Below, piece after piece: positions 7,521-14,130 of a stretch of 37,012 nt of DNA. Under the pieces are notes generated by a model. The model did not search any database and was not told where the DNA came from. It saw only the letters and a list, made by a program, of their open reading frames with translations. Location of the stretch: the NCBI GenBank assembly GCA_035464675.1, contig DATHSA010000065.1, positions 1-37,012 on the forward strand, given 5' to 3'. How positions within the stretch are numbered: position 1 is the first letter of the stretch; the number at the start of each line of letters is the position of its first letter. Source of the DNA: JAUYIV01 sp035464675. Lineage in GTDB: Bacteria; Actinomycetota; Acidimicrobiia; Spongiisociales; UBA11373. The position numbers were made by a program, and so were the translations under genes.

Positions 7521-8201
7521 ATGACGGTGGAAGTCAACCTGAGCGCCGGGGTGTTCTCATACCTGGGTTCGGGTGACGATGGTGAGCCGACCGTGCTGCT
7601 CCACGCCATGGGCAGAGCCGCCATCGACTGGCTTCCTCTGTTCGAACTGATACCTCGGCGCTATCGGCTTCTGGCCTTGGACATGCGGGGCCATGGTGGG
7701 AGCTGCCGGCCCACCGACTACTCATTTGAAGCCATGCGCGACGACCTCCGGGAGTTCGCCGATGAGCTCGGTCTCGACCGCTTCCATCTGGTTGGACACT
7801 CGATGGGTGCAACGACCGCGATCTTGTTTGCCGAGACATGGCCGACGCGGGTCGATCGTCTTGTGCTGGAAGACACGCCGCCACCTTCGGGCAAGGTGCA
7901 GGCCCCCAAGCCTCCTGATCAACCCGAGAAGCCTGTCGACTTCGATTGGGCTCTCATCGGGGCGATGGTGCAGCAGTTGAACCGGCCTGACCCGAGATGG
8001 TGGTCCGAGCTCGAGCACATCACGGCACCGACGCTCATCGTGGCTGGCGGGACCTCTAGCTTCATCGACCAGGAAGAGTTGAGCGAGGTAGCGCGTCGAA
8101 TCCCCAACGCGCGACTCGTCACAATCGATGTCGGACACCATGTTCACCGCACTCGACCCGAACAGTTCGCAGAGCTGGTCACCGACTTCCTCTCGGAGTA
8201 G
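7521..8201 (+). CDS. Alpha/beta hydrolase
   Basis: A 226-residue protein. ATG 7521 is preferred; an in-frame ATG at 7473 lies inside repeat copy 11 and would add a non-conserved leader. The fold markers are in order: VLLHAMGR (oxyanion region, with HAMG where HGxG is usual), LALDMRGHGGS, the nucleophile elbow VGHSMG with Ser94, and the catalytic His region DVGHHVHRTRP near residue 206. Substrate unknown; relatives are esterases, lactonases or haloperoxidase-like. It ends ten bases before copy 12, and its 3' tail is duplicated at 4955-5056. Confidence 0.88.
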   Translation: MTVEVNLSAGVFSYLGSGDDGEPTVLLHAMGRAAIDWLPLFELIPRRYRLLALDMRGHGGSCRPTDYSFEAMRDDLREFADELGLDRFHLVGHSMGATTAILFAETWPTRVDRLVLEDTPPPSGKVQAPKPPDQPEKPVDFDWALIGAMVQQLNRPDPRWWSELEHITAPTLIVAGGTSSFIDQEELSEVARRIPNARLVTIDVGHHVHRTRPEQFAELVTDFLSE

Positions 8202-8210
8202 GTCCTCACC

Positions 8211-8243
8211 CCCTCGGATACGGCGCGGGAATGTCACATGAGG
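8211..8243 (+). repeat. Array repeat copy 12
   Basis: CCCTCGGATACGGCG left half (the GATACGGCG variant is nearly shared with copy 16), GCGGGAATGTCAC core, ATGAGG right end. Confidence 0.88.
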
Positions 8244-8314
8244 CAATCGTCGGCTCGCCGAGAACCCAACATGCTGAGTTCCGATCACCAGATGTAACCA
8301 AGTGCCGTTTGTGG

Positions 8315-9271
8315 CTAGGACCAGGCGAGTGGATAGAGCTGGTGGGTTCCCGCCAGTCCCTTGAGTTCGACCGTGATCGGCTCACCGAACTCGAATTCAG
8401 ACGAGTTCACCATTCCGGCTGTGGTGGATGACACGAGGATCTGTCCACCATCTGCGGCTGCTGCCACGCGTGCTGCCTTGGCCACCGTGGCGCCGACATA
8501 GTCGTCTTTGGTCTGGACGACGTCCCCGGTATGGACTCCCACTCGCAGGGTCATGGCTGGTTCCGAGGCTTCGGAGACCGCCCGCTGGATTCTGACGGCG
8601 ACCCTCAACGCTGCCGACCCGGATTCGAATGAATACATTCCTCCGTCACCCAGCGTCTTGACGACCGACCCGCCCTCACCTTCAACGATGGTCCGAACCG
8701 TGTCGAGGTGGGTGGTGATCGCCGCATGCCACGCCACCTCCCCGAGCTGGAGCGACAATGGTGTCGAATCGACGATGTCGGTGAAGACAAGGGTCGAAGT
8801 CGCAGATACAAGATCGGTCGCCGACGGATCGTCCGTCACGGATTCCACAAGATCGGACAAGGTTCGGGGCAACTCGACACCGGCAGTGTCAAGGTTGGGG
8901 ACAGGAGCCGAGAAGTGATGATGGACCCAACTCCAGGCTCCCGCCTCCAACACGAAGATCATCGTGGAGCGAAGGATCAGCGTTCCCCCAGACACGTTGG
9001 TCCGTCTCTGCTCGGAGACAGCCCAGCCGACGCTTCCCTCCTCGAACGCATGGAGCCTGAGAATCTCGATCTTCTCCGCCGGCCACTCCCGCCAATGAGC
9101 CTCAGCGATCTGGATGGCTTCGGGACCGAATAGCCAGTCACGTTCATCGGTTCCAACGTGCACCGATTCCGCCGACTCCGACATCAGCCGGATGGTCACT
9201 TCGACCTCCCCGGCCTCGCGTGCCGCCCAGAACCTGCGAACGATCGCCTCGATCTCAGGAGAAGGTTTCAC
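8315..9271 (-). CDS. Class III adenylate/guanylate cyclase with N-terminal SnoaL-like domain
   Basis: A 318-residue protein from ATG 9269-9271. Residues 1 to about 130 resemble a SnoaL/NTF2-like ligand-binding fold (EIEAIVRRFWAAREAGEVE, later WSWVHHHFSAP). Residues about 155-318 are a cyclase homology domain: LVFTDIVDSTPLS carries the first metal aspartates, GGSVVKTLGDGGMYSF the specificity lysine and second-metal aspartate, and LRVGVHTGD the following strand. The usual V-N-x-A-A-R reads VAKAAR, so the transition-state asparagine is replaced by alanine while the arginine remains. It may therefore be weakly active or a nucleotide sensor. Cytosolic; no membrane segment. Cargo between repeat copies 12 and 13. 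Confidence 0.87.
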   Translation of the reverse strand: MKPSPEIEAIVRRFWAAREAGEVEVTIRLMSESAESVHVGTDERDWLFGPEAIQIAEAHWREWPAEKIEILRLHAFEEGSVGWAVSEQRRTNVSGGTLILRSTMIFVLEAGAWSWVHHHFSAPVPNLDTAGVELPRTLSDLVESVTDDPSATDLVSATSTLVFTDIVDSTPLSLQLGEVAWHAAITTHLDTVRTIVEGEGGSVVKTLGDGGMYSFESGSAALRVAVRIQRAVSEASEPAMTLRVGVHTGDVVQTKDDYVGATVAKAARVAAAADGGQILVSSTTAGMVNSSEFEFGEPITVELKGLAGTHQLYPLAWS

Positions 9272-9403
9272 GACCTGCGCGCCGTGAGACGGTGACGCTG
9301 TTGAGCCACGAATCCCCCGTAGTCACCGATGATCCCCGCTACCGGGTCGGTCATGGTGGTTCTCCTCCGCACCCAGGGTACCGACCGGGATGCAGGCGCC
9401 GCG

Positions 9404-9436
9404 CCCTCGGCCAGTGTGCGGGAATGTCACCCGAGC
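9404..9436 (+). repeat. Array repeat copy 13
   Basis: Full consensus left half and core; right end CCCGAGC. Located 132 bp upstream of the cyclase start and 80 bp after the end of the PH-like gene. Confidence 0.92.
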
Positions 9437-9516
9437 CGATGTCCCGATCTCGTCGTGATCCTGCAGCCCTCGCTATCCGTGGCGGGAGCTAGCGCGACAG
9501 CAGCCCTGAGTCCGGC

Positions 9517-9957
9517 CTATACCTCACCACTCGACTCAACACCGTGAGACCGGCGGTAGGCGTTGATTTCGCCAACAACAAGCCGTGCGAATTCCCTCTT
9601 CCGTGGCTGGAACCGGCCGAAAGCGAGAGGCGTCAGGCCGACACGTGACCCATCGCTCAGCCTCAGAAACGGGTAGTTCCAAGCTCTCGACGTGTCAGGG
9701 AGCGCCGCGAAGTCGATACCCGTCCAGGCGATGCTTGTCCGCAGCAGGAACGTCCTCTGAATCGTAACGCCGGTCTCGTCGACCGTGACGCATTGCAGCC
9801 CGCTGCTTAGTGACATGAAACCGAGGATCGCGGCCAGCCCCGCACCGACAGCCAAGCTGCTGACGAGAGCGATGCGGACGCATATTGCGACGACGATGAG
9901 ACTGGCGCCCACCGAGAGACTGATCTGCCCCGGGAACCGATAGACGGCACAATTCAT
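9517..9957 (-). CDS. Small membrane protein, PH-like
   Basis: A 146-residue protein from ATG 9955-9957. Two adjacent hydrophobic segments near residues 12-50 (ISLSVGASLIVVAICVRIAL, then AVGAGLAAILGFMSL) predict a membrane hairpin. The rest reads like a bacterial PH domain: VTVDETGVTIQRTF, then IAWTGIDFAAL and FLRLSDGSRVGLTPLA. Proteins with this layout are common in actinobacteria and their function is not known. Single cargo between repeat copies 13 and 14, divergent from the hydrolase-cyclase gene. Confidence 0.75.
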   Translation of the reverse strand: MNCAVYRFPGQISLSVGASLIVVAICVRIALVSSLAVGAGLAAILGFMSLSSGLQCVTVDETGVTIQRTFLLRTSIAWTGIDFAALPDTSRAWNYPFLRLSDGSRVGLTPLAFGRFQPRKREFARLVVGEINAYRRSHGVESSGEV

Positions 9958-10017
9958 AAGGCCATGTCCCGGTTTGACCGCACGCGCCTAGGTCTAGCAC
10001 CGGGCGACGTCACAGCA

Positions 10018-10050
10018 CCCTCGGCCAGTGTGCGGGAATGTCACCCGAGG
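10018..10050 (+). repeat. Array repeat copy 14
   Basis: Perfect consensus copy (CCCTCGG, GCGGGAATGTCAC, CCCGAGG) in a divergent gap. A GACGTCAC upstream (10006-10013) partly inverts the GTCAC of the core. Confidence 0.93.
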
Positions 10051-10096
10051 AGCTGCTCGGCTCGGCGAGAGGCTCCGTCGGTAGTCTCGCTCGGTG

Positions 10097-11440
10097 ATGA
10101 CAGGCCCAGACGTTCGATATGTGAGCACCGACGACGGCGTGAGTCTTGCCTACTGGGAACTCGGTCAAGGGCAACCACTCGTGCTCGTTCACAACTTCAG
10201 CTTCAGCCACGCCGAGTTGGAGTGGAGGGTGCCGACCCTCGCGTCCTTCTACCGGGAACTCGCCGAGCGCTATCGGGTCGTGCGGTTCGATCCACGAGGC
10301 ATCGGTCTCTCCGGAGATCCACCCGGAGGTTGGGGTACAACCTCGGATGCGGGAATTCAGCGGGGCATGTCGACCGTCGAAATGGCTCTCGACATCGAGG
10401 CGGTCGCGGGAGCCCTCGGCTTGGTCGAGTTTGCGCTCCTTGCCGTTGGACCGCTGGTCCCTGTCGCGATCGTGTTCGCGGCGACCCGTCCTGCTTCCGT
10501 CACCGAGCTGATTCTGTGGAACGGGATCGCCAAGATCGAAGGGTCGTACCTCGACCCGACAGTTCGCACCGGCCAGGCGGTTCGCGATCTTGGTCTCCCG
10601 CCGTCGGAGAGGCCACGCTTCGCGATCGGGAGCTGGGCACCTGCGGACGAACTCGCCCGACTCAAGGCGCTCGTCGATGCAGCCGTCGGGAGGTACTTCA
10701 GCCAGCCGATGCCAGTCCAGTCGGCATGGGACGCAGAACCGTATCTCGGGCAGGTCTCATCGCGGACGCTGGTGGTTTGCTCTCCCAACGAGGAACTCAA
10801 TCGAGACAAGGTTTTCGCGGACAGCCGCCAACTGGCTACGACCATCCCTCAGGCGAGGCTGCGGATCATCGACGTCGATGGTCCCTACTGGATGGCGGAT
10901 GGTGCCATCGACGTGCTTTCGAGCTTTGTCGATGCGGGTAGTGGCCAGCCCGAGGGTTTCCGCACGGTCGTGTTCGCAGACGTCGTCGGATCGACAGAGT
11001 TCACCAACCGTGTCGGGGACCGGGAGGCAAGGTCGGCGATTCGTCAACTCGAACATCGCCTCGCCGACCTCTCCACTCGACACCGTGGGCGCCTGGTCAA
11101 GCATCTCGGTGACGGCTCTCTCGTGAGCTTCAGGTCGAACACGGATGCTTTGAGGTTTGCCCTCGACCTTCAGTCACACGAGAACGAGACCGGACTCCGG
11201 ATGCGGGTCGGAATGGCCGCCGGCGAACCGCTGTCGGAAGACGGGGACATCCACGGGGCCGTCGTGGCTGCCGCAAGTCGACTGTGTGAGCTGGCGGGCC
11301 CGGGGGAAGTCGCAGTCGCTGAGAGCGTCTATCACCTTGCGACCGGAAAGGGATTCCGGTTCGAACGCAAGGGTGAATTCGAGTTGAAGGGCTTCGCCAA
11401 CCCAACCGTGGTGTGGCTCGCGCGTTCGCCCAAACACTGA
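10097..11440 (+). CDS. Alpha/beta hydrolase-class III cyclase fusion (LipJ/Rv1900c-like)
   Basis: A 447-residue protein from ATG 10097; the preceding GTG 10094 is a possible start. Residues 1 to about 275 have the alpha/beta hydrolase order (VRYVSTDDGVSLAYWELG, VVRFDPRGIGLSG), but the nucleophile elbow reads LAVGPLVPVA, so the G-x-S-x-G serine is missing and this half is probably non-catalytic. Residues about 290-445 form a cyclase domain: VVFADVVGSTEF, RLVKHLGDGSLVSF and RMRVGMAAGE, ending FELKGFANPTVVW. The V-N-x-A-A-R position reads VVAAASR, again lacking asparagine. The architecture is that of mycobacterial Rv1900c. Cargo between repeat copies 14 and 15. Confidence 0.88.
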   Translation: MTGPDVRYVSTDDGVSLAYWELGQGQPLVLVHNFSFSHAELEWRVPTLASFYRELAERYRVVRFDPRGIGLSGDPPGGWGTTSDAGIQRGMSTVEMALDIEAVAGALGLVEFALLAVGPLVPVAIVFAATRPASVTELILWNGIAKIEGSYLDPTVRTGQAVRDLGLPPSERPRFAIGSWAPADELARLKALVDAAVGRYFSQPMPVQSAWDAEPYLGQVSSRTLVVCSPNEELNRDKVFADSRQLATTIPQARLRIIDVDGPYWMADGAIDVLSSFVDAGSGQPEGFRTVVFADVVGSTEFTNRVGDREARSAIRQLEHRLADLSTRHRGRLVKHLGDGSLVSFRSNTDALRFALDLQSHENETGLRMRVGMAAGEPLSEDGDIHGAVVAAASRLCELAGPGEVAVAESVYHLATGKGFRFERKGEFELKGFANPTVVWLARSPKH

Positions 11441-11456
11441 CCACGCATGTCGATGC

Positions 11457-11492
11457 TGTGTCCGGTGGTGTCAGGTGGTGTCCGGTGGTGTG
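11457..11492 (+). repeat. Tandem 10-bp repeat (GTGGTGTCNG-type units)
   Basis: Three or more copies of a 10-bp unit, TCCGGTGGTG / TCAGGTGGTG / TCCGGTGGTG, lie just after the cyclase stop and before repeat copy 15. No coding role is seen; probably slippage-prone spacer DNA. Confidence 0.75.
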
Positions 11493-11503
11493 AGGCTGCC
11501 TCG

Positions 11504-11536
11504 CCCTCCGCCAGTGTGCGCGAGTGTTACCCGCGG
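11504..11536 (+). repeat. Array repeat copy 15 (diverged)
   Basis: CCCTCCGCCAGTG left half, core GCGCGAGTGTTAC, right end CCGCGG. It lies between convergent genes. Confidence 0.8.
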
Positions 11537-11605
11537 CCAAGGCCGAAAAGCGCGTCAAGCAGAGCTGGGTAGCGCTCGACCCAACTATCTGGTGAAGAGA
11601 GATTC

Positions 11606-12730
11606 TCAGAGGACCTCGATGAGTGCTGACGCTCTGCGCTCCGGCGATCGCTCCGCGAGCACCTCAGCCACCGCAGCTGATCTTGTCCGATATTGGTCGC
11701 CGTCGAGAACCTCATCGACGGCTTCGCTGATCGACTCGGGCGTCACTTCGGATCGAGGAACAACCCTTGCGACGCCCAAAGCCTCAGCGCGTGCGGCTAC
11801 TCCCGGCTGGTCTGCATCCCACGGCGTCAACACCATGGGAACCCCGTACCGGAGGCATTTGCTCACTATCCCATGACCCGCCTGATTGATCGACAGCACA
11901 CTGCGTTGAAGGATTGGGGTGTGTGGTACGAACCCTGTGGCAACGACATTGGCGGGGAGCTGAAGGTCGGTCGAATGCTTCGGAAGGGTGAGTATCGGCC
12001 TGACAGGTCGACCGGTGAGCGCAGAGACAGCTGAGCGAATCATCGCCTCTTCATCGCCGGGTCGTGCCGTGCTTGCGGTCACCAGCACCCACGGGTCTCC
12101 TGGCTCAGCGAGAGTAACTGGCACCTGATCTGACGACTCCGAGAGGAGAAATCCGACGTAGTAGTGCTCAGCTGGGAGCGTCTTCGGTTCGAAGTCGAAT
12201 AGCGGATCGGTCGCGTGGAGCACCATGTCGGCCCGACCGACAAGAGGAAGGAACACGTCGCGAGCGAGTTGCGGAACGACCGGTCCGTACCAGTCCTCAG
12301 CCCAGGTCCTCCGCTGACCTGCGCCGAAGTAGAAGCTCGGATTCACGAAACACCACCGGCAGTTCAGCTCCTGCGCCAACAGGTCAGCGAGACCCATGCA
12401 GAAGAGCGAACTGACGATCACGTCAGGGATGAAATCCCCAAATGCGGCACGGACCTCCGAGATGACCAGGCGACCCCACTCCAAGAGCGGATTCGGTGGC
12501 GCATCCTCGGTCTGCAGCTGCCTGATCCACCCGGAGATGAACCCGACCTGCTCGACGTCGTGGACGACCACAGGAATGCCGGTCGGTTCGATCAGGGGGA
12601 CAGTGGCCGCGTCGCAGAGAATGGTCACGCCGTGGCGGTGGCGATCAAGCGCCCGAGCCAATGCAATGACGGGCTGACGATCCCCACCGCCAGCAGTGCT
12701 GAGCAATACCAGGATTCTCTTCGAGGCCAC
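11606..12730 (-). CDS. Family-1 glycosyltransferase (MGT/UGT-like)
   Basis: A 374-residue protein from ATG 12728-12730. The N-terminal half begins RILVLLSTAGGGDRQPVIAL, the acceptor-binding Rossmann fold of GT-B enzymes. The C-terminal half has VVATGFVPHTPILQ and INQAGHGIVSKCLRYGVPMV, with HGIVSKCL in the place of the usual HGG-x-G-x-x-x-E/A-x-x nucleotide-sugar loop, followed by PWDADQPGVAARAEALGVA. Members transfer a sugar from a nucleotide donor to macrolides, sterols or other small molecules, sometimes inactivating antibiotics; the acceptor is unknown. It is the last cargo gene, between repeat copies 15 and 16. Confidence 0.87.
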   Translation of the reverse strand: MASKRILVLLSTAGGGDRQPVIALARALDRHRHGVTILCDAATVPLIEPTGIPVVVHDVEQVGFISGWIRQLQTEDAPPNPLLEWGRLVISEVRAAFGDFIPDVIVSSLFCMGLADLLAQELNCRWCFVNPSFYFGAGQRRTWAEDWYGPVVPQLARDVFLPLVGRADMVLHATDPLFDFEPKTLPAEHYYVGFLLSESSDQVPVTLAEPGDPWVLVTASTARPGDEEAMIRSAVSALTGRPVRPILTLPKHSTDLQLPANVVATGFVPHTPILQRSVLSINQAGHGIVSKCLRYGVPMVLTPWDADQPGVAARAEALGVARVVPRSEVTPESISEAVDEVLDGDQYRTRSAAVAEVLAERSPERRASALIEVL

Positions 12731-12811
12731 CCGGTCCCCTCCGAATGGCGAGGCTACCCAGTCCTTCGACAGAGCGGGTCCTCAGAAGCTTGCCCAGAGG
12801 AACGCGCATTG

Positions 12812-12844
12812 CCCTCGAATACGGCGCGAGATTGTGACATGAGC
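12812..12844 (+). repeat. Array repeat copy 16 (terminal, most diverged)
   Basis: CCCTCGAATACGGCG left half, core GCGAGATTGTGAC, right end ATGAGC. Its left half pairs with copy 12 and it marks the right border of the array. Confidence 0.75.
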
Positions 12845-12964
12845 GCCCTGCACGGTCGGAGACCGGGCGAGAAGGGTGGTTGTCAGGCGGCAACCATGCT
12901 CGATGGGGCCGTCAGGGGCGTCGGTGGCGAGATACGATCGCAGTCATACGCAACCAGGGGTGTC

Positions 12965-13453
12965 ATGGCCGAGGGGGGATTTCTCAGGTCTCCGTGGCAT
13001 TGGCAGCGAATCGGATGGATTCGCCTCGGACTGTCGCTCATCGTGATTGGTGTGGTCGGCGTGGGGGTCGGCGTCAAGTTGGCGTTCGACGCGGCCGCGG
13101 CGGATTTGGGTTCGATGGAGAAGCTGTTCGGTCCCCAAGCGCCTGGTGAGGCTGTAATCGTGATGGCGGGGGTCGGCTTGGTGATGTTCGGTTCGATGAT
13201 CGTCTTGCTGCCATGGCCGGAGATGGTTCCGGGCATTCGGCGCGTCTGGGCGAAGATCAGTCGCATCCTGGGTGGGACCATCGCGCGGCTGTCGCTGGCC
13301 CACCGGCGTCGGAAGGTCGATCCCGACGATGCCGCGAGCCGGATCGAGGCCGGCGACACATCGGTCGCCGAGGACTACGTGATGGCTTACTTCACGGTCG
13401 GCGCCCTGCCGCTTTGGCTCCCGATCTATCTCTTCACACGACGACGCAAGTGA
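12965..13453 (+). CDS. Small integral membrane protein of unknown function
   Basis: A 162-residue protein from ATG 12965, 120 bp after the last array repeat. Hydrophobic segments are visible near residues 19-44 (LGLSLIVIGVVGVGVGVKLA), 60-82 (AVIVMAGVGLVMFGSMIVLL) and 140-157 (VGALPLWLPIYLF), predicting three membrane passes. Between them is a basic loop with RRVWAKISRIL and HRRRKVDPDD, and the protein ends RRRK. I do not recognise a family. It could be a sixteenth cargo gene whose far repeat has been lost, or the first chromosomal gene beyond the array. Confidence 0.65.
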   Translation: MAEGGFLRSPWHWQRIGWIRLGLSLIVIGVVGVGVGVKLAFDAAAADLGSMEKLFGPQAPGEAVIVMAGVGLVMFGSMIVLLPWPEMVPGIRRVWAKISRILGGTIARLSLAHRRRKVDPDDAASRIEAGDTSVAEDYVMAYFTVGALPLWLPIYLFTRRRK

Positions 13454-13544
13454 CGATCCCGAGCCCCACTACCCGCGGCAGAACAAGCCGCGCCAACGAG
13501 ATATGGGGCGCTCGCGCGACCGACCTTCACCGGGGTCAGAGGTC

Positions 13545-13682
13545 ATGGTCGTGCCCGCGTCCGGCAAGCGCATCGACTACGCGGTCAACCATCTCATGAA
13601 CCGACTTCGACTATTGCGGCCTCGTCGGACACGCCGAGATCGTATCCAGCAACGACGAGACCGAAAGTCGGAGAGCGTCTAG
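13545..13682 (+). other. Possible gene remnant next to the array border
   Basis: A frame from ATG 13545 reads MVVPASGKRIDYAVNHLM, after which the next frame continues FDYCGLVGHAEIVSSNDE to a TGA just past 13682. The two pieces together recall the C-terminal end of endonuclease/exonuclease/phosphatase proteins (R-I-D-Y followed by a short strand), but the match is slight. If real, it is a frameshifted remnant that slightly overlaps the end of the Fe-S carrier gene. The rest of the 225-bp gap from 13454 shows nothing. Confidence 0.2.
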
Positions 13683-14038
13683 CTGAAGGAGTTGCCGCAG
13701 CCGCAGGCGCGCTGGACGTTGGGGTTCTGGATGTGGAACCCGGCCCCCTGGAGGCCGTCTCGATAGTCGACCTCGGCGCCCTTGAGCATCTCGAGGCTGT
13801 CCTTGTCCACGGCCATCCGCACACCGTCGGTTTCGGCGATGAAGTCGGTGTCGTCGACCGTGGAGTCGAAATACATCTCGTATGAGAAGCCAGAACACCC
13901 TCCGGGGCGCACGCCGACGCGGAGCACGAGGTCCTTCTCCTCCTCGCGCTCGATCAACTCGGCCACCTTGGCGGCGGCGGTCGACGTCAGCGTCACCTTG
14001 GGCGCCGAAGAGCGCGGCGTTATGGAGATGCCTTGCAT
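13679..14038 (-). CDS. erpA: A-type iron-sulfur cluster carrier (ErpA/IscA/HesB family)
   Basis: A 119-residue protein from ATG 14036-14038, with AGGAGC about six bases upstream on the minus strand. The three ligand cysteines are present: one in RPGGCSGFSYEM (about residue 50) and the pair in ACGCG near the C-terminus. These proteins hold a 2Fe-2S or 4Fe-4S cluster and hand it to apo-enzymes in the cytosol. The gene is divergent from the Mrp ATPase, another Fe-S carrier, so the pair probably serves one pathway. The symbol is the usual actinobacterial assignment and could be replaced by iscA-like. Confidence 0.92.
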   Translation of the reverse strand: MQGISITPRSSAPKVTLTSTAAAKVAELIEREEEKDLVLRVGVRPGGCSGFSYEMYFDSTVDDTDFIAETDGVRMAVDKDSLEMLKGAEVDYRDGLQGAGFHIQNPNVQRACGCGNSFS

Positions 14039-14130
14039 GGAAGCTCCTGATTGCGTCTCGTGTTGTTCAACTATACCGGTCACCGGATGATTCCCCGGAG
14101 GCACGTCTCACCCCCAAGACAGGCACTACT

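Larger units (their letters stand above)
937..12844 (+). other. Cassette-like array: 16 same-orientation repeats alternating with single genes
   Basis: Sixteen copies of a roughly 33-bp sequence lie at 192- to 1486-bp spacings, all reading in the plus direction. Each of the 15 intervals holds one gene, one gene remnant or no clear gene, whichever way the gene points. Copies occur between divergent, convergent and tandem gene pairs alike, which argues against a dedicated promoter or terminator role and for a recombination or insertion boundary. No copy was seen from 12.85 kb to the end. The array may extend left of the window. The name is descriptive; mobility is inferred. Confidence 0.8.

Noticed and set aside
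11527..11605. Short minus frame ending ERYPALLDALFGLGRG after the glycosyltransferase
   Set aside because: It looks slightly protein-like but is out of frame with the glycosyltransferase, has no start and abuts repeat copy 15.
937..12844. Integron attC sites
   Set aside because: The spacing and gene layout fit, but no copy has the paired RYYYAAC and GTTRRRY cores, copies are shorter than attC, and no integron integrase is visible.
937..12844. CRISPR array
   Set aside because: Repeats are diverged and spaced by whole genes (192-1486 bp), not by 30-40-bp spacers; no cas genes.
937..12844. Repeats as transcription terminators or promoters of the cargo
   Set aside because: All copies have one orientation and occur equally at divergent, convergent and tandem junctions, and they lack a T run or recognisable -35/-10 pair.
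937..12844. Repeats as solo terminal repeats of one insertion sequence
   Set aside because: No transposase remnants and no paired inverted copies were seen. This is not fully excluded: a genome-wide search for a full-length IS with these ends would decide.
12215..12964. Long open plus frame leading into the small membrane protein
   Set aside because: It runs antisense to the glycosyltransferase and through repeat copy 16; the membrane protein starts naturally at ATG 12965.
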